From: Pedobacter sp. N36a
Lineage (GTDB): Bacteria; Bacteroidota; Bacteroidia; Sphingobacteriales; Sphingobacteriaceae
Reading direction: 5' to 3'
DNA: 64,000 nucleotides
Assembly (NCBI RefSeq): GCF_014472395.1
Contig: NZ_JACSZW010000011.1
Coordinates: forward strand, 1-64,000
The notes beneath the pieces are model-generated. The model made no database searches, was not told the origin of the DNA, and saw only the letters and a program-made list of their open reading frames with translations. The translations under genes and the position numbers were made by a program. Positions 9,097 to 18,411 of the stretch are shown piece by piece (position 1 is the first letter of the stretch; each line of letters begins with the position of its first letter).

Positions 9097-9969
9097 ATGG
9101 AATTCAGACAACTCAGTTATTTCATCAAAGCGGCAGAACTGCTGCATTTCACCGCAGCTGCAGCGCAATGTTTTGTGACCCAATCTACTTTATCACAGCA
9201 GGTAAAACAGCTGGAAGAAGAACTAGGGATGCTGCTATTTGACCGGGTGGGAAAGCATGTACAGCTGACAGAGGCTGGAAAGCTATTTCTAAACCATGCC
9301 AGGCAGATCATGCTGGAGATCAAGAAGTCCAAGCAAGCCATTTTTGAACTGAACAACGTAGTGAATGGAGAGCTGAGAATTGGGGTTACCTATGCCTTTA
9401 TTTCATTACTCCTACCCTCTCTCAGGCCTTTTTCCAATAAATACCCGGGGATTAAACTCCATATAGAGTCTGGCATCGCCGGAGAATTGGAAGCCCGTCT
9501 AAAAACCGCAGACCTTGATTTTATCCTGGCCTTTCATGAACAATCTGACAATGAAGGACTAGAGATGCAATTGCTATTTTCTTCCAGGATAAAGATGGTG
9601 ACCTCCAAAAGGCACCCTCTGGCTAAATTAAGTCGTATCTCTTTAAAAGACCTCGCGCAAACGGAAATGATCTTAGCGAACAAAGGATTCAGCTCCAGGG
9701 ATATGCTGGACGAGATTTTCAAAAAAAACAACATCATTCCTAATATTAAAATAGAGATGAATGATACCCATTCATTGCTTTCGCTAGTGGATACCGGAAA
9801 CTGGGTCACGATTATCAACGAGAAAACAATTACGGGCTGGGAAGACCTGGTGGCGATACCCATTACCGGAAAAGAGCTCTATAAAGAAGCTTATATCTTA
9901 TGGCAGAAGGGGGTTTTTAGAAAAAAATCAGCAACTCTTTTTATAGAAGAGCTGCTGAAGATAGTATAA
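9097..9969 (+). CDS. LysR-family transcriptional regulator
   Basis: The protein has 290 residues. The N-terminal winged helix-turn-helix (about 1-60) has the standard LysR pattern FTAAA..CFVTQSTLSQQ..LEEELG..LFDR. A type-2 periplasmic-binding-like effector domain follows (about 90-290). LysR regulators commonly control a divergently transcribed gene in response to a small co-inducer, so the neighbouring MFS exporter is the probable target. The ligand is unknown. The direct repeats just upstream of its start suggest autoregulation. Confidence 0.93.
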   Translation: MEFRQLSYFIKAAELLHFTAAAAQCFVTQSTLSQQVKQLEEELGMLLFDRVGKHVQLTEAGKLFLNHARQIMLEIKKSKQAIFELNNVVNGELRIGVTYAFISLLLPSLRPFSNKYPGIKLHIESGIAGELEARLKTADLDFILAFHEQSDNEGLEMQLLFSSRIKMVTSKRHPLAKLSRISLKDLAQTEMILANKGFSSRDMLDEIFKKNNIIPNIKIEMNDTHSLLSLVDTGNWVTIINEKTITGWEDLVAIPITGKELYKEAYILWQKGVFRKKSATLFIEELLKIV

Positions 9970-10309
9970 GAGAGCGGACAAATATCTAGATATTTCAACC
10001 CCCCGGAATGTATTTGACAGGTCCTTTCACATTTGCCACCGACAGAAATTATTGCCAGTATTATCAAAATATCCAACTCTCTTCAAATAACAAAATTAAA
10101 ACTAACACAAATTATTGATAATAACACCAAATTAAATCATTAATTAACAAACAAATAGCATTCAACAAAGTATAACTACAAAAACAGCGGTAAGTTTAAC
10201 TGTCCTAAAAACTAAGGCAAAAAGAAACCGCCTCCTAATTAAATAGGAGACGGCTTCTTTTTGAAATTGGATAATCCCAGTCAGGAATCTCCCAGTTTAT
10301 TTAATAGGT
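9970..10309. other. A/T-rich intergenic region between convergent genes
   Basis: No gene is visible. The region is A-rich on the plus strand and ends with a bidirectional terminator at 10220-10262. Confidence 0.7.
10220..10262. terminator. Bidirectional terminator between lysR and the phosphatase gene
   Basis: AAAGAAACCGCCTCCT pairs with AGGAGACGGCTTCTTT around an AATTAAAT loop, with A and T runs outside. It can serve both convergent units. Confidence 0.85.
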
Positions 10310-11410
10310 TCAAATATTGGATTTCTGACCGGTTGCATCAATTTTATACCAGGCTTTATTTTCATATAAAGCGCCTTCATGTTTCCCCGCATGCTGGTTC
10401 ACAGCAATTCCTAGTACCTTTCCTTTATAGTAAAAGCCTACATTGGTATCGGTGATCGTATGGCCAACGATAATGGTTTTCACCTTATACAATGCCAAAG
10501 TCTGGTCCACTTCCTCCTCAGTCGCCTTAGGTTCTACAAAGTAGCCCCTGTACCAGAACAAAGAAGAACGAGTGCCATCAAAAAACATCATGACCTCTTT
10601 ATCAGGAATCATTCCTGGTTTTTTATATTGATCATAATAGGGTCTGCAACGGTTATTGATGTCTTTTAAACTCATCTTCAAAGTATTAATGATAGGCGCT
10701 ACGCCTCCATGCAGACAAAGGTTATCACCAATCTTTTCGATCAGATTTTTACTTCTTAACCATCGCCCAAGCTCAGCATCAGGGCCGTATAACTGGATAT
10801 AATCCAGGCCCATCAGCTTCGCGTTGTCGAAATATTTTGGCTTTACATAACGTAGGTCGCCGCTCAGGTTCATGATGTCATGATTACCAAGAATGGTATG
10901 TAAATACCCTCCTTTGGCTTTCGCATCTTGCTCGAGCTTATAGAGCAGCCAAATGGTAGCCGGCACTTCTTGTCCGCGGTCAAATAAATCACCACAGATC
11001 ACCAGTTGCCCTTTACCAAAGGTCCAGTTGTATTGCTCATCCATCACCTTATTGGCCAGCAGCAGCTTTCGTAATGCTTCAAACTCCCCTTCAATGTCAG
11101 AAAGAGCAAGCAGCTTATCCGGTTGCTTAAATTCTGCCGGTTCATTTTTCAGTACGGACTGCAATTTCAGAGAGAAATTCCATTCCGGATGTTCAGAAAA
11201 CTCCACATTTATCGGTACCTCTGACTTCTTATTCAAGGGGTAAGTTTCCAGTTTCACTTTCTGCATACCGTTTTCCATCACAATACTTCTTACCTCAATC
11301 TGGTTGTTTTTATACAACACATAAGGACCGTCTCCAGAAGGAGCAGCGGCGTAAGCAGTTAAACTGAGGAAGCTGAAAACCAGCGGCAAGGCTATCGTTA
11401 GTAATTTCAT
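10310..11410 (-). CDS. Periplasmic PPP-type metallophosphoesterase (Shelphs-like)
   Basis: This 366-residue protein carries a signal peptide (1 to about 22). Calcineurin-like metal motifs appear in order: DIEGEFE, GDLFDRG, LGNHD, LHGG and VGHT. GDxxDRG and GNHD are those of the PPP phosphatase family, and the arrangement resembles the bacterial Shewanella-like phosphatase group. It would hydrolyse phosphomonoesters in the periplasm using a two-metal centre. It starts 6 nt after the susD stop and is the last gene of the sigma/FecR/SusC/SusD unit. This suggests the imported ligand is phosphorylated or that phosphate is released on uptake; that link is inference. Confidence 0.88.
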   Translation of the reverse strand: MKLLTIALPLVFSFLSLTAYAAAPSGDGPYVLYKNNQIEVRSIVMENGMQKVKLETYPLNKKSEVPINVEFSEHPEWNFSLKLQSVLKNEPAEFKQPDKLLALSDIEGEFEALRKLLLANKVMDEQYNWTFGKGQLVICGDLFDRGQEVPATIWLLYKLEQDAKAKGGYLHTILGNHDIMNLSGDLRYVKPKYFDNAKLMGLDYIQLYGPDAELGRWLRSKNLIEKIGDNLCLHGGVAPIINTLKMSLKDINNRCRPYYDQYKKPGMIPDKEVMMFFDGTRSSLFWYRGYFVEPKATEEEVDQTLALYKVKTIIVGHTITDTNVGFYYKGKVLGIAVNQHAGKHEGALYENKAWYKIDATGQKSNI

Positions 11411-11416
11411 AATTCG

Positions 11417-12874
11417 TTATTTATAACCTTCGTTTTGTTCCATATTTGGATTTGCGTTCATCTCTCTCAAAGGAATTGGAAGAACGGTTTTCAAAGAATT
11501 ATTAGGTACTTGAAGCACAAAATCACTCATACCATATTTAGTAAAAGCCAATTTATTACGTGTCAAGTCGAACAAACGGTGCCCTTCAAAAGCAAATTCT
11601 TTCCTGTTTTCATTGATGATCAGGTTGATTAAAGCTTGTCCAGTTGCTGTAGTTGTAGTGGCTGTTAAATCAGCACGTTTGGCAATCACATCAAGATCAG
11701 CTGCTGCTAAAGCATCTTTTCCAGTTTGTTTAGCTCTTGCTTCTGCACGAATCAAGTAAACTTCTGCAAGACGGATCACTTTGATACCTTCTTCATAAGT
11801 ACTGATGTTATTGTACTTAGTGATCACATAAGCAGGATCTTCTCCCCCTGAACCCGTTCTTTTACCTTTTACTACAAAACCTCTTCTCGCATCCGTTGCT
11901 TTGTAAGCATTGAATAGATTTTCGGTGGCCAGGCCATCACCATAACTTCCACCTTGAGTCAGGAAGTTGGATAAAGCATCTGTACCATTGTTGCTGGTGG
12001 CATTGAAAACCACTTCAAAGATAGACTCCGAATTATTTTGAACTCTAAAATTCAAGTAATTCGCATTGCTTAGCAAAGTATATTTACCATTAGTGATTAC
12101 GTCTGTCGCGGCAAGCTCTGCATTTACATAGTCGCCCATGTACAGATATACTCTTGCTAACAAGGCCTCTGCAGCAAAACGACCAATGTGACCTTTATTG
12201 CTTGCTGTAAAACCTACTGGAGCAGTTGGCAAAATTTCTACTGCTCTTTTCAAATCAGCTACGATCAGATCATAACTTTCTTTCACCGTATTTCTTTTTG
12301 GCATGATAATATCCTCCTTACTGGTACCACTCACGCTCACTACTGGCACACCAATATGGCTGGCATCCGGAGTCGCATTATAAGGTGCAGCATATAGACG
12401 TACCAAATCAAAATTAGCCAATGCTCTTAACGCATGAGCTTCTCCTATCAGGTGATTCACCTCTGCGGCTTCTGATTCCGGAACGGTTAACACTTTCCCT
12501 TTGGAGATGATGATATTAGCATTTACCACGGTACGGTATAAGATATTCCAGGTAGCATTCGCATAAGTATCATTTGTAGCTACTGTATATTGGTCGTAAC
12601 CGGTATATCTTTTAGAGTTTTTTCTGCTGATATACATGTTATCTGCCATTAAATCCGGCAAAACCATCATATTACGGCCATAATAGGATGCAGACTGTAA
12701 AAGTCCGTAAGTACCCATTACCGCAGCTTTCGTGGTTGGTAAATCAATCACCACCAATTCCACATCAGTTTGCTGCTGAGGATTAATATTAAGCAAGTCC
12801 TTTTTACAAGCGCCAAAGGATAAGGCTACCACAAGTAATGGTAATATTTTTGAAGTATATTTTATCATTTTCAT
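11417..12874 (-). CDS. SusD/RagB-family outer-membrane lipoprotein
   Basis: The protein has 485 residues. A lipoprotein signal ends in the lipobox SFGAC (Cys about 22), followed by the SusD N-terminal tetratricopeptide-like region and the C-terminal SusD domain (NENRKEFAFEGHRLFDL is a family hallmark). SusD proteins cap the SusC barrel at the cell surface and bind the ligand. It lies 12 nt after susC in the same direction, forming a standard pair. The ligand is not readable from sequence; no glycoside hydrolase is in the unit, while a phosphatase is. Confidence 0.95.
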   Translation of the reverse strand: MKMIKYTSKILPLLVVALSFGACKKDLLNINPQQQTDVELVVIDLPTTKAAVMGTYGLLQSASYYGRNMMVLPDLMADNMYISRKNSKRYTGYDQYTVATNDTYANATWNILYRTVVNANIIISKGKVLTVPESEAAEVNHLIGEAHALRALANFDLVRLYAAPYNATPDASHIGVPVVSVSGTSKEDIIMPKRNTVKESYDLIVADLKRAVEILPTAPVGFTASNKGHIGRFAAEALLARVYLYMGDYVNAELAATDVITNGKYTLLSNANYLNFRVQNNSESIFEVVFNATSNNGTDALSNFLTQGGSYGDGLATENLFNAYKATDARRGFVVKGKRTGSGGEDPAYVITKYNNISTYEEGIKVIRLAEVYLIRAEARAKQTGKDALAAADLDVIAKRADLTATTTTATGQALINLIINENRKEFAFEGHRLFDLTRNKLAFTKYGMSDFVLQVPNNSLKTVLPIPLREMNANPNMEQNEGYK

Positions 12875-12886
12875 CTGTAGCTGTAA

Positions 12887-15800
12887 TTAAAATTTAAGAT
12901 CAAGACCTAGAAGGGCAGTTTTATAAATTGGGATATTTTTATCTGCAAATCCTTCAATACCTACTTCTGGGTCAAAGCTGATGCGTTTATCTCTGATGTA
13001 GGTAAACAGGTTGTTTGCTCTGAAATAGATTCTTGCACTGGATATGTTCAGTTTTTTAATCCATTGATCAGGCAATTGGTAACCTAGGGTAACATCCCTC
13101 AGACGTACATAATCTCCATCATAAAGGAAACGTGTAGAACTTTGAGAAGAAGGGCCCGATTGTGTTCCGTTGAACACCACTTTTGGCTGATCTGTAATCT
13201 GACCTTCATGAGTCCATCTGTTCTCGTAGTAGTAACGTGTCATCTTTGTAGTTGGCGCAAAACCTCCCGAACCATCGCTGAAACTTGTTGCACCGTAGTT
13301 ATCAAAGATTTTATTACCTAAGTTGAAGTACAGCATGAAGCTCAATGAGAAACGCTTGTAAGAAAACGTATTCGTTAAACCTCCAAATACTTTCGGTAAA
13401 GCACTACCTTGATTAAACTGAGTCGCTTTATTGTATTCATTAGTAGTTTCTGTTTTCGAACCATCTTTATACCACAATGCTTCTCCATTTGAAGGGTCTA
13501 CCCCTGCATATCCCACCAGATACAACTGATAATAATCGCCACCTACAAAACGGTTATAACTACTACCCACAATCGGGCTAACTAATGCCGTAATTTTGTT
13601 CTTCATCGTAGAGATGTTGAAACTGGTATTCCAGCCAAAACCATCGTTGTCAGGTTTCACATTGACACTGTTTAATTCCAGTTCCAATCCTGAGTTTTTC
13701 ATTGCACCGATGTTATCCGTAAAGTTGGTTACGCCATTCGTTGCAGAGATTGGCTTGTCCAATAACAAATCTGAAGTAGCACGGGTATAATATTCAAAAG
13801 TACCTGTTAAACGATTGTTCAGCACACCGAAATCAAGGGCCACATTGAAAGGTTTATTTTTCTCCCAGGTCAGCAAATTATTTCCGTAGTTAGAGAAGAC
13901 TAAACCTGGTGCATTGTCATAGCTAGAGCCATTATATAATGCTCTGGAATCAAAGTTACCAATGTCCTGATTTCCATTTACTCCGTAACTGGTACGGAAA
14001 CGTAAATCAGAAATCACATCTTGTCTCTGCATAAAATTTTCTTTGCTGATGTTCCATGAAGCACCAAGAGCGAAGAAATTACCATATCTTTTTTCTGAAC
14101 CGAATCTGGAAGAACCATCACGACGTGCAGAAACACTTAAATAATATTTCGATAGATAATCAAATGAAGCATTGAAGAAAACTGAACTTAACCCATTACC
14201 TGTTGCAGTAGATCCGCCGCTAGTTAAAATAGAAGCATTATCTAAGGTATAAGTATTAGGAAGGAAGTTACGTTTAGAAACGGAGTTTCCTACTTCATCA
14301 ACGCTTTGTTCTTCATAACCCGCATAGGTTTTTAAGCCAAAATCACCAAAATTTTCATTGTAACGAAGAATCAGGGTGTTTACAAAGTTGCTCATTCTAT
14401 CTGTAGAATTAGTTGCTCTACCACCATCTGAACGCGAAGTACCTACACCAGATTTATTATATTTAATCATTTCTCTGTACAAGAAATTGATGTTGCTTTG
14501 ATTCTCAATAGATAGAGAAGGTAAGATTTGGTATTTCACTAAGAAATTACCCAGCATACCATAAGCATTGGTTTTATCGTAACTCTCTTTTACCTGAGCC
14601 ATTGGGTTATAGTTGTTATAATAGCTGAAGTCATAAGTACCATCATCATTATAAGCTTTTAACCAAGGCTGATAAAGTGTGTACATACGTACTGGATTTC
14701 CAAAAGTTCCGCCATCTGCCTGACTTTGGTTTTTGCGGTAATTCACTTGTAATCCACCAGAAAATGACAACTTATCCGTAGCCTGGTTCGTCAATTTCAA
14801 GTTTCCTGTGCTTCTTGTAAATTCTGAGCCCAATAGTGCGGCTTTAGCTACATAGTGACTTCCCGAAACATAGAATTTCGTTTTTTCAGTACCGCCACTT
14901 GCAGAAAGATCAAATTGAGAGTAGTTACCATTGCGGGTTAATAAATCAAACCAGTCCGTGTTTACATTCGGATTTACACCGTCAGTCGCCATTTGTTTAT
15001 CAAAAAGTGCAGGGTCATTTTTCTTATTCGCCCATCCTTCTCTTAATAATTCCAGCATTTCATTGGTATTCAATAAGTCGTGACCCTTAACTTTAGTCAC
15101 TTTATTGGAACCTACCTGAGCAGAGGCACTAATTACTGTTTTACCAGCAGTACCAGATTTAGTTGTAATTAAAATTACGCCATTTGCTGCTCTGGAACCA
15201 TACATAGAAGCAGCTGCAGCATCTTTCAATACCGTTACCGACTCTACATCGAAGTTATTCAAGCTATTGATTTGTCCGGATTCCAGAGGAATCCCATCCA
15301 CTACATAAAGCGGACTGCTGCCTGCAGTTACAGAACCAATACCACGAATCCTTACATTAGGTACTGCACCAGGCTGTCCTGATCCGCTTGAAACAGCTAC
15401 ACCGGCTACATTTCCCTGCAAAGTTTCCTGAATACTCACATTTGGGTTACCGTTGATTACGGTTGATTTTAACATCTTCGCAGATCCTGTGTAAGAAGCT
15501 TTCGTTTGTGTACCATAAGCAACCACCATTACTTCTGCAAGATCCTGGTTAGAAGGAACCATGGTAATGTTAGCCATTACATCTGCGTTTTTAACCTCAA
15601 TATTGGATACAAATTTTTCATAGCCAACAAAAGAGGCAATCATTTGATATTTACCAGATTTTGAAAGGTTAAAGGAATATTCTCCATTACCATTGGTTTG
15701 TGCAGTTTGTTTGAAATCATCGCTGGTCAGCACAATGCTCACACCCGGAAGAGGTTTTCCGATCTCATCCAATACTTTTCCTTTTAACACCATCATTTTG

Positions 15801-16183
15801 AAGGCATCATTAGTCATCGCAATGGCCAGGTCTTTTCTTCTTAGCAATACATTATTACCTACCACTTTAAAAGTTAAAGGAAGCACGTTTGCACATTCTC
15901 TCAATACCGTTTCAAGAGAAGCATTTTTTACCTCAATAGACATCCTGGTCTGACGGACATCATTGCTGTCATAAAAGAAAACATAACCCGTCTGTTTTTT
16001 GATAGATTCTAGAATCCTTTCCAGCGGTGCATTCTTTTCTTTTAAATTGATTTGGCTATATCCCTTTGCACTGGCTTGCATAAAAGCCAGAAACAACAAG
16101 ATGGTGGTCAACTTCATAATCATTAGCAATTTAGGGGGCAGCCAAGTCTTGGACATAGCTGTAGTAATAGCATTAAAATTCAT
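12887..16183 (-). CDS. SusC/RagA TonB-dependent receptor with STN signalling domain
   Basis: In this 1098-residue protein a long signal region (about 1-43) precedes an STN (secretin/TonB N-terminal) domain at about 45-120, a carboxypeptidase-regulatory-like beta-sandwich at about 130-215, a plug with the SusC hallmark VLKDAAAASMYGSRA, and a C-terminal barrel ending in F. The STN domain is what a FecR-type anti-sigma factor contacts, so together with the upstream fecR and sigma genes this is a trans-envelope signalling receptor. A 247-bp leader with two hairpins separates it from fecR. An internal Met (MKLTTILLF) is an alternative start that would give a more usual signal peptide. Confidence 0.95.
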   Translation of the reverse strand: MNFNAITTAMSKTWLPPKLLMIMKLTTILLFLAFMQASAKGYSQINLKEKNAPLERILESIKKQTGYVFFYDSNDVRQTRMSIEVKNASLETVLRECANVLPLTFKVVGNNVLLRRKDLAIAMTNDAFKMMVLKGKVLDEIGKPLPGVSIVLTSDDFKQTAQTNGNGEYSFNLSKSGKYQMIASFVGYEKFVSNIEVKNADVMANITMVPSNQDLAEVMVVAYGTQTKASYTGSAKMLKSTVINGNPNVSIQETLQGNVAGVAVSSGSGQPGAVPNVRIRGIGSVTAGSSPLYVVDGIPLESGQINSLNNFDVESVTVLKDAAAASMYGSRAANGVILITTKSGTAGKTVISASAQVGSNKVTKVKGHDLLNTNEMLELLREGWANKKNDPALFDKQMATDGVNPNVNTDWFDLLTRNGNYSQFDLSASGGTEKTKFYVSGSHYVAKAALLGSEFTRSTGNLKLTNQATDKLSFSGGLQVNYRKNQSQADGGTFGNPVRMYTLYQPWLKAYNDDGTYDFSYYNNYNPMAQVKESYDKTNAYGMLGNFLVKYQILPSLSIENQSNINFLYREMIKYNKSGVGTSRSDGGRATNSTDRMSNFVNTLILRYNENFGDFGLKTYAGYEEQSVDEVGNSVSKRNFLPNTYTLDNASILTSGGSTATGNGLSSVFFNASFDYLSKYYLSVSARRDGSSRFGSEKRYGNFFALGASWNISKENFMQRQDVISDLRFRTSYGVNGNQDIGNFDSRALYNGSSYDNAPGLVFSNYGNNLLTWEKNKPFNVALDFGVLNNRLTGTFEYYTRATSDLLLDKPISATNGVTNFTDNIGAMKNSGLELELNSVNVKPDNDGFGWNTSFNISTMKNKITALVSPIVGSSYNRFVGGDYYQLYLVGYAGVDPSNGEALWYKDGSKTETTNEYNKATQFNQGSALPKVFGGLTNTFSYKRFSLSFMLYFNLGNKIFDNYGATSFSDGSGGFAPTTKMTRYYYENRWTHEGQITDQPKVVFNGTQSGPSSQSSTRFLYDGDYVRLRDVTLGYQLPDQWIKKLNISSARIYFRANNLFTYIRDKRISFDPEVGIEGFADKNIPIYKTALLGLDLKF

Positions 16184-16233
16184 ACTTTTGTAATGTTTGG
16201 GTTAATACCGTGAATAGTTTGCAAATTGTTTGT

Positions 16234-16299
16234 CCCGGATCTTTGCCGGGAAGGGTTAACTCAGCATTTACCGCAGTTGTGCTCGAACACTTCTGCGGT
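16234..16299 (-). promoter_or_regulatory. Two hairpins in the fecR-susC intergenic leader
   Basis: Read leftwards, the first hairpin is ACCGCAG/CTGCGGT (16293-16299 with 16270-16276, inner GTG/CAC). The second is CCCGG/CCGGG (16246-16250 with 16234-16238). Neither has a T run, so they look like processing, stability or translational-control structures rather than terminators. They may set the difference in level between the regulator genes and susCD. Confidence 0.5.
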
Positions 16300-16430
16300 T
16301 ATTTATATCTTGAAAAAGACGCCGTTTATCCCTTGTGGTGTCAATGCTCTTGTAGTTTTATCTTCATCTTAAATGGGTTTGTTTTGGTGAGTATGGTTTG
16401 GTATTTATAAGTTTCAATTGGTGTCCCTGT

Positions 16431-17582
16431 TTAAGGGCTTACTATAATCTGCTTTCCATTTACGCGGAAATGCACTTTAAAAAAGCTAAGAATGTCCAGC
16501 ACCTGCGACAGGTTACTGTTTCTATCAATCTCTCCTGAAAATTGTCTGGCAGGGAGTGCACCTTCATAGGTTACCTCTAAATCGTACCAACGGGCTACAG
16601 AGCGCATCACACTTTCCAGATCTGCATCTTCAAATTTAAACACGCCATTTTTCCAGGCCACCGCTTCTTTTTCTTTACCATAATTAATATGGAACAGACT
16701 TCCAGTCCATGCCGATTGCTGTCCAGGTTTCAGGATTAAGGAACGGTCTTCTCTTTCTTTGCTAAATACTTTTACCGCGCCTTCCAATAACGTAGTTTTC
16801 GTACTTGGTTCATCTGTGTAAGCATTAATATTAAAATGAGTCCCGAGAACTTCTACTGTTTGTGTACCGGTAGATACCTTGAAAGATTGGGAAGGATTTG
16901 CTTTGGCTACTTCAAAATACGCCTCTCCAGTTAAACTCACCTCTCTGTTTTCTCCAGTAAATGCAGTAGGATAACGTAAAGAAGATGCGGCATTGAGCCA
17001 TACTTTAGTGCCATCAGGAAGATTGATCTGGTATTGCCCGCCTTTAGGAGTGGCAATGGTATTCATCGCCGTTTTTAGTGCATTCGATTTTAGTACTGCT
17101 GAAACCGTATACACTAGCTGGCCATCCTTGGCTTTAGTAATGGTGATGCCTGATTGTTCTGCTAGTTTACCGTTTCCAGCTTCATCCAGCGTAATCTGCT
17201 GACCATCGCCAAGGGTTAATACCGCTTTATTGCCTCCTGGAAGGATGGGCTTTTTAATACCATAGTGCTCTTCCGCAGATAAATCAGTAAGTTTATTAGA
17301 AGCGTTGCTATTGCTGAAAAGATATAAAGCGATTCCTGCAACCAGTAACACGGCAGCAGCGCTGCCAATACGCGGCCATAAAATAGTTTTTTTAACTGGC
17401 ATTTCTGCGGTTTCATGGATGGGTAATCTGTCCCAGATTCTATCCGTCGCTGCTTCCAGATCTGAAGAAGCTAACTCCGCTCCTTCTTTTGAGAATTTCA
17501 AATACCAGGTTTCTACAATTGCTTTTTCCGCATCTGTACAATTTCCTGCCTTATATTTGTCTAATAATTCTTTTGCCTGCAT
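16431..17582 (-). CDS. FecR-family anti-sigma factor
   Basis: In this 383-residue protein a cytoplasmic anti-sigma N-terminus (1 to about 65) precedes one membrane helix (about 70-90), the periplasmic FecR domain (about 130-270) and a C-terminal domain of the DUF4974 type that binds the STN domain of the receptor. It holds the adjacent ECF sigma factor and releases it when the SusC receptor is occupied. It lies 71 nt after the sigma gene in the same direction. Confidence 0.95.
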   Translation of the reverse strand: MQAKELLDKYKAGNCTDAEKAIVETWYLKFSKEGAELASSDLEAATDRIWDRLPIHETAEMPVKKTILWPRIGSAAAVLLVAGIALYLFSNSNASNKLTDLSAEEHYGIKKPILPGGNKAVLTLGDGQQITLDEAGNGKLAEQSGITITKAKDGQLVYTVSAVLKSNALKTAMNTIATPKGGQYQINLPDGTKVWLNAASSLRYPTAFTGENREVSLTGEAYFEVAKANPSQSFKVSTGTQTVEVLGTHFNINAYTDEPSTKTTLLEGAVKVFSKEREDRSLILKPGQQSAWTGSLFHINYGKEKEAVAWKNGVFKFEDADLESVMRSVARWYDLEVTYEGALPARQFSGEIDRNSNLSQVLDILSFFKVHFRVNGKQIIVSP

Positions 17583-17653
17583 ACCAATTTTGACCGCTAA
17601 TTACCCTATAGACGGTTAGCCTGGACCTTGGGCGTAAAAAAAAATGAAATATT

Positions 17654-18232
17654 TTATCTATGGCTGATGTACAGCAGATAAATCACCAGACCGAACTTCG
17701 CTCTCAGTATTTTAAGTGCATTATTGACATGCTTTTTAACGGTAGATTCTGAAAGGTTTAACTGTACAGCGATTTCCTTATGACTAAGGTTGGCCTTTCT
17801 GCTCAATTCAAAAACTGCTTTCATTTTTGGCGGTAATGCGGTAATTTCTTTTTCGATTAGTGCGGTCAGTTCATTGGCCCTTACTAAATGATCAGTCTGG
17901 GCTTCACTATGGTCGATAAAATGCTGCAGGGAAACCATGTATTCCGAGGCTACCTTTTTATGAGAGATGAGGTCGATAATCCGGTTTCTAACCGCCTGGT
18001 AGAGGTATCCGGAAAGATGTGTTTTTAAAACCAGGTCATTTCTTTTTGTCCAGAGGCTGGCGAAAAGCTCATGAACCACATCATCTGCTTCTGGCTGATT
18101 TCTGAGTTTGTTATAGGCGTGGATGTACAATAAGCCTTTATACCGGTTGTAAATTTCGGTAAAAGCAGCCTTGTCACCCTCTTTCAAATGGGCAACTAAA
18201 TCAATATCAGCTAAGGCGGTGTACGAAGTCAT
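17654..18232 (-). CDS. ECF-type RNA polymerase sigma factor (Bacteroidota SusC-linked group)
   Basis: The protein has 192 residues, with sigma region 2 at about 25-95 (YNKLRNQPEADDVVHELFASLW) and region 4 at about 125-180 containing the helix-turn-helix NLSHKEIAVQLNLSESTVKK. It is the first gene of the sigma-fecR-susC-susD-phosphatase unit and should drive its transcription after release by FecR. Upstream on the minus strand a TAACTTTT box precedes an AT-rich leader. Confidence 0.95.
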   Translation of the reverse strand: MTSYTALADIDLVAHLKEGDKAAFTEIYNRYKGLLYIHAYNKLRNQPEADDVVHELFASLWTKRNDLVLKTHLSGYLYQAVRNRIIDLISHKKVASEYMVSLQHFIDHSEAQTDHLVRANELTALIEKEITALPPKMKAVFELSRKANLSHKEIAVQLNLSESTVKKHVNNALKILRAKFGLVIYLLYISHR

Positions 18233-18306
18233 TATTTAGGATTCAACCCCCTTTTTCTGGTAGATCCTCCTCAATATTAATTATTTTTTTTGTAAAAGTT
18301 AGTCCA

Positions 18307-18382
18307 CAGCGGTATGAACAAATTATCAAGCCCCAATAAACCGCTAACTATGAACAACATAGATAACATTCCATTGGGGCTT
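18307..18382. other. Structured intergenic region between cstB-like gene and sigma gene
   Basis: AAGCCCCAAT (18328-18337) pairs perfectly with ATTGGGGCTT (18373-18382). The loop contains a CTATG/CATAG hairpin and half of an alternative AGCGGT/ACCGCT pairing (18308-18313 with 18340-18345). No T run follows in the leftward direction. It could be the 3' end of the upstream gene or a switch in the sigma leader. Confidence 0.4.
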
Positions 18383-18411
18383 ATTAAATTGACTTCGGAA
18401 ATTTGAAGGGA

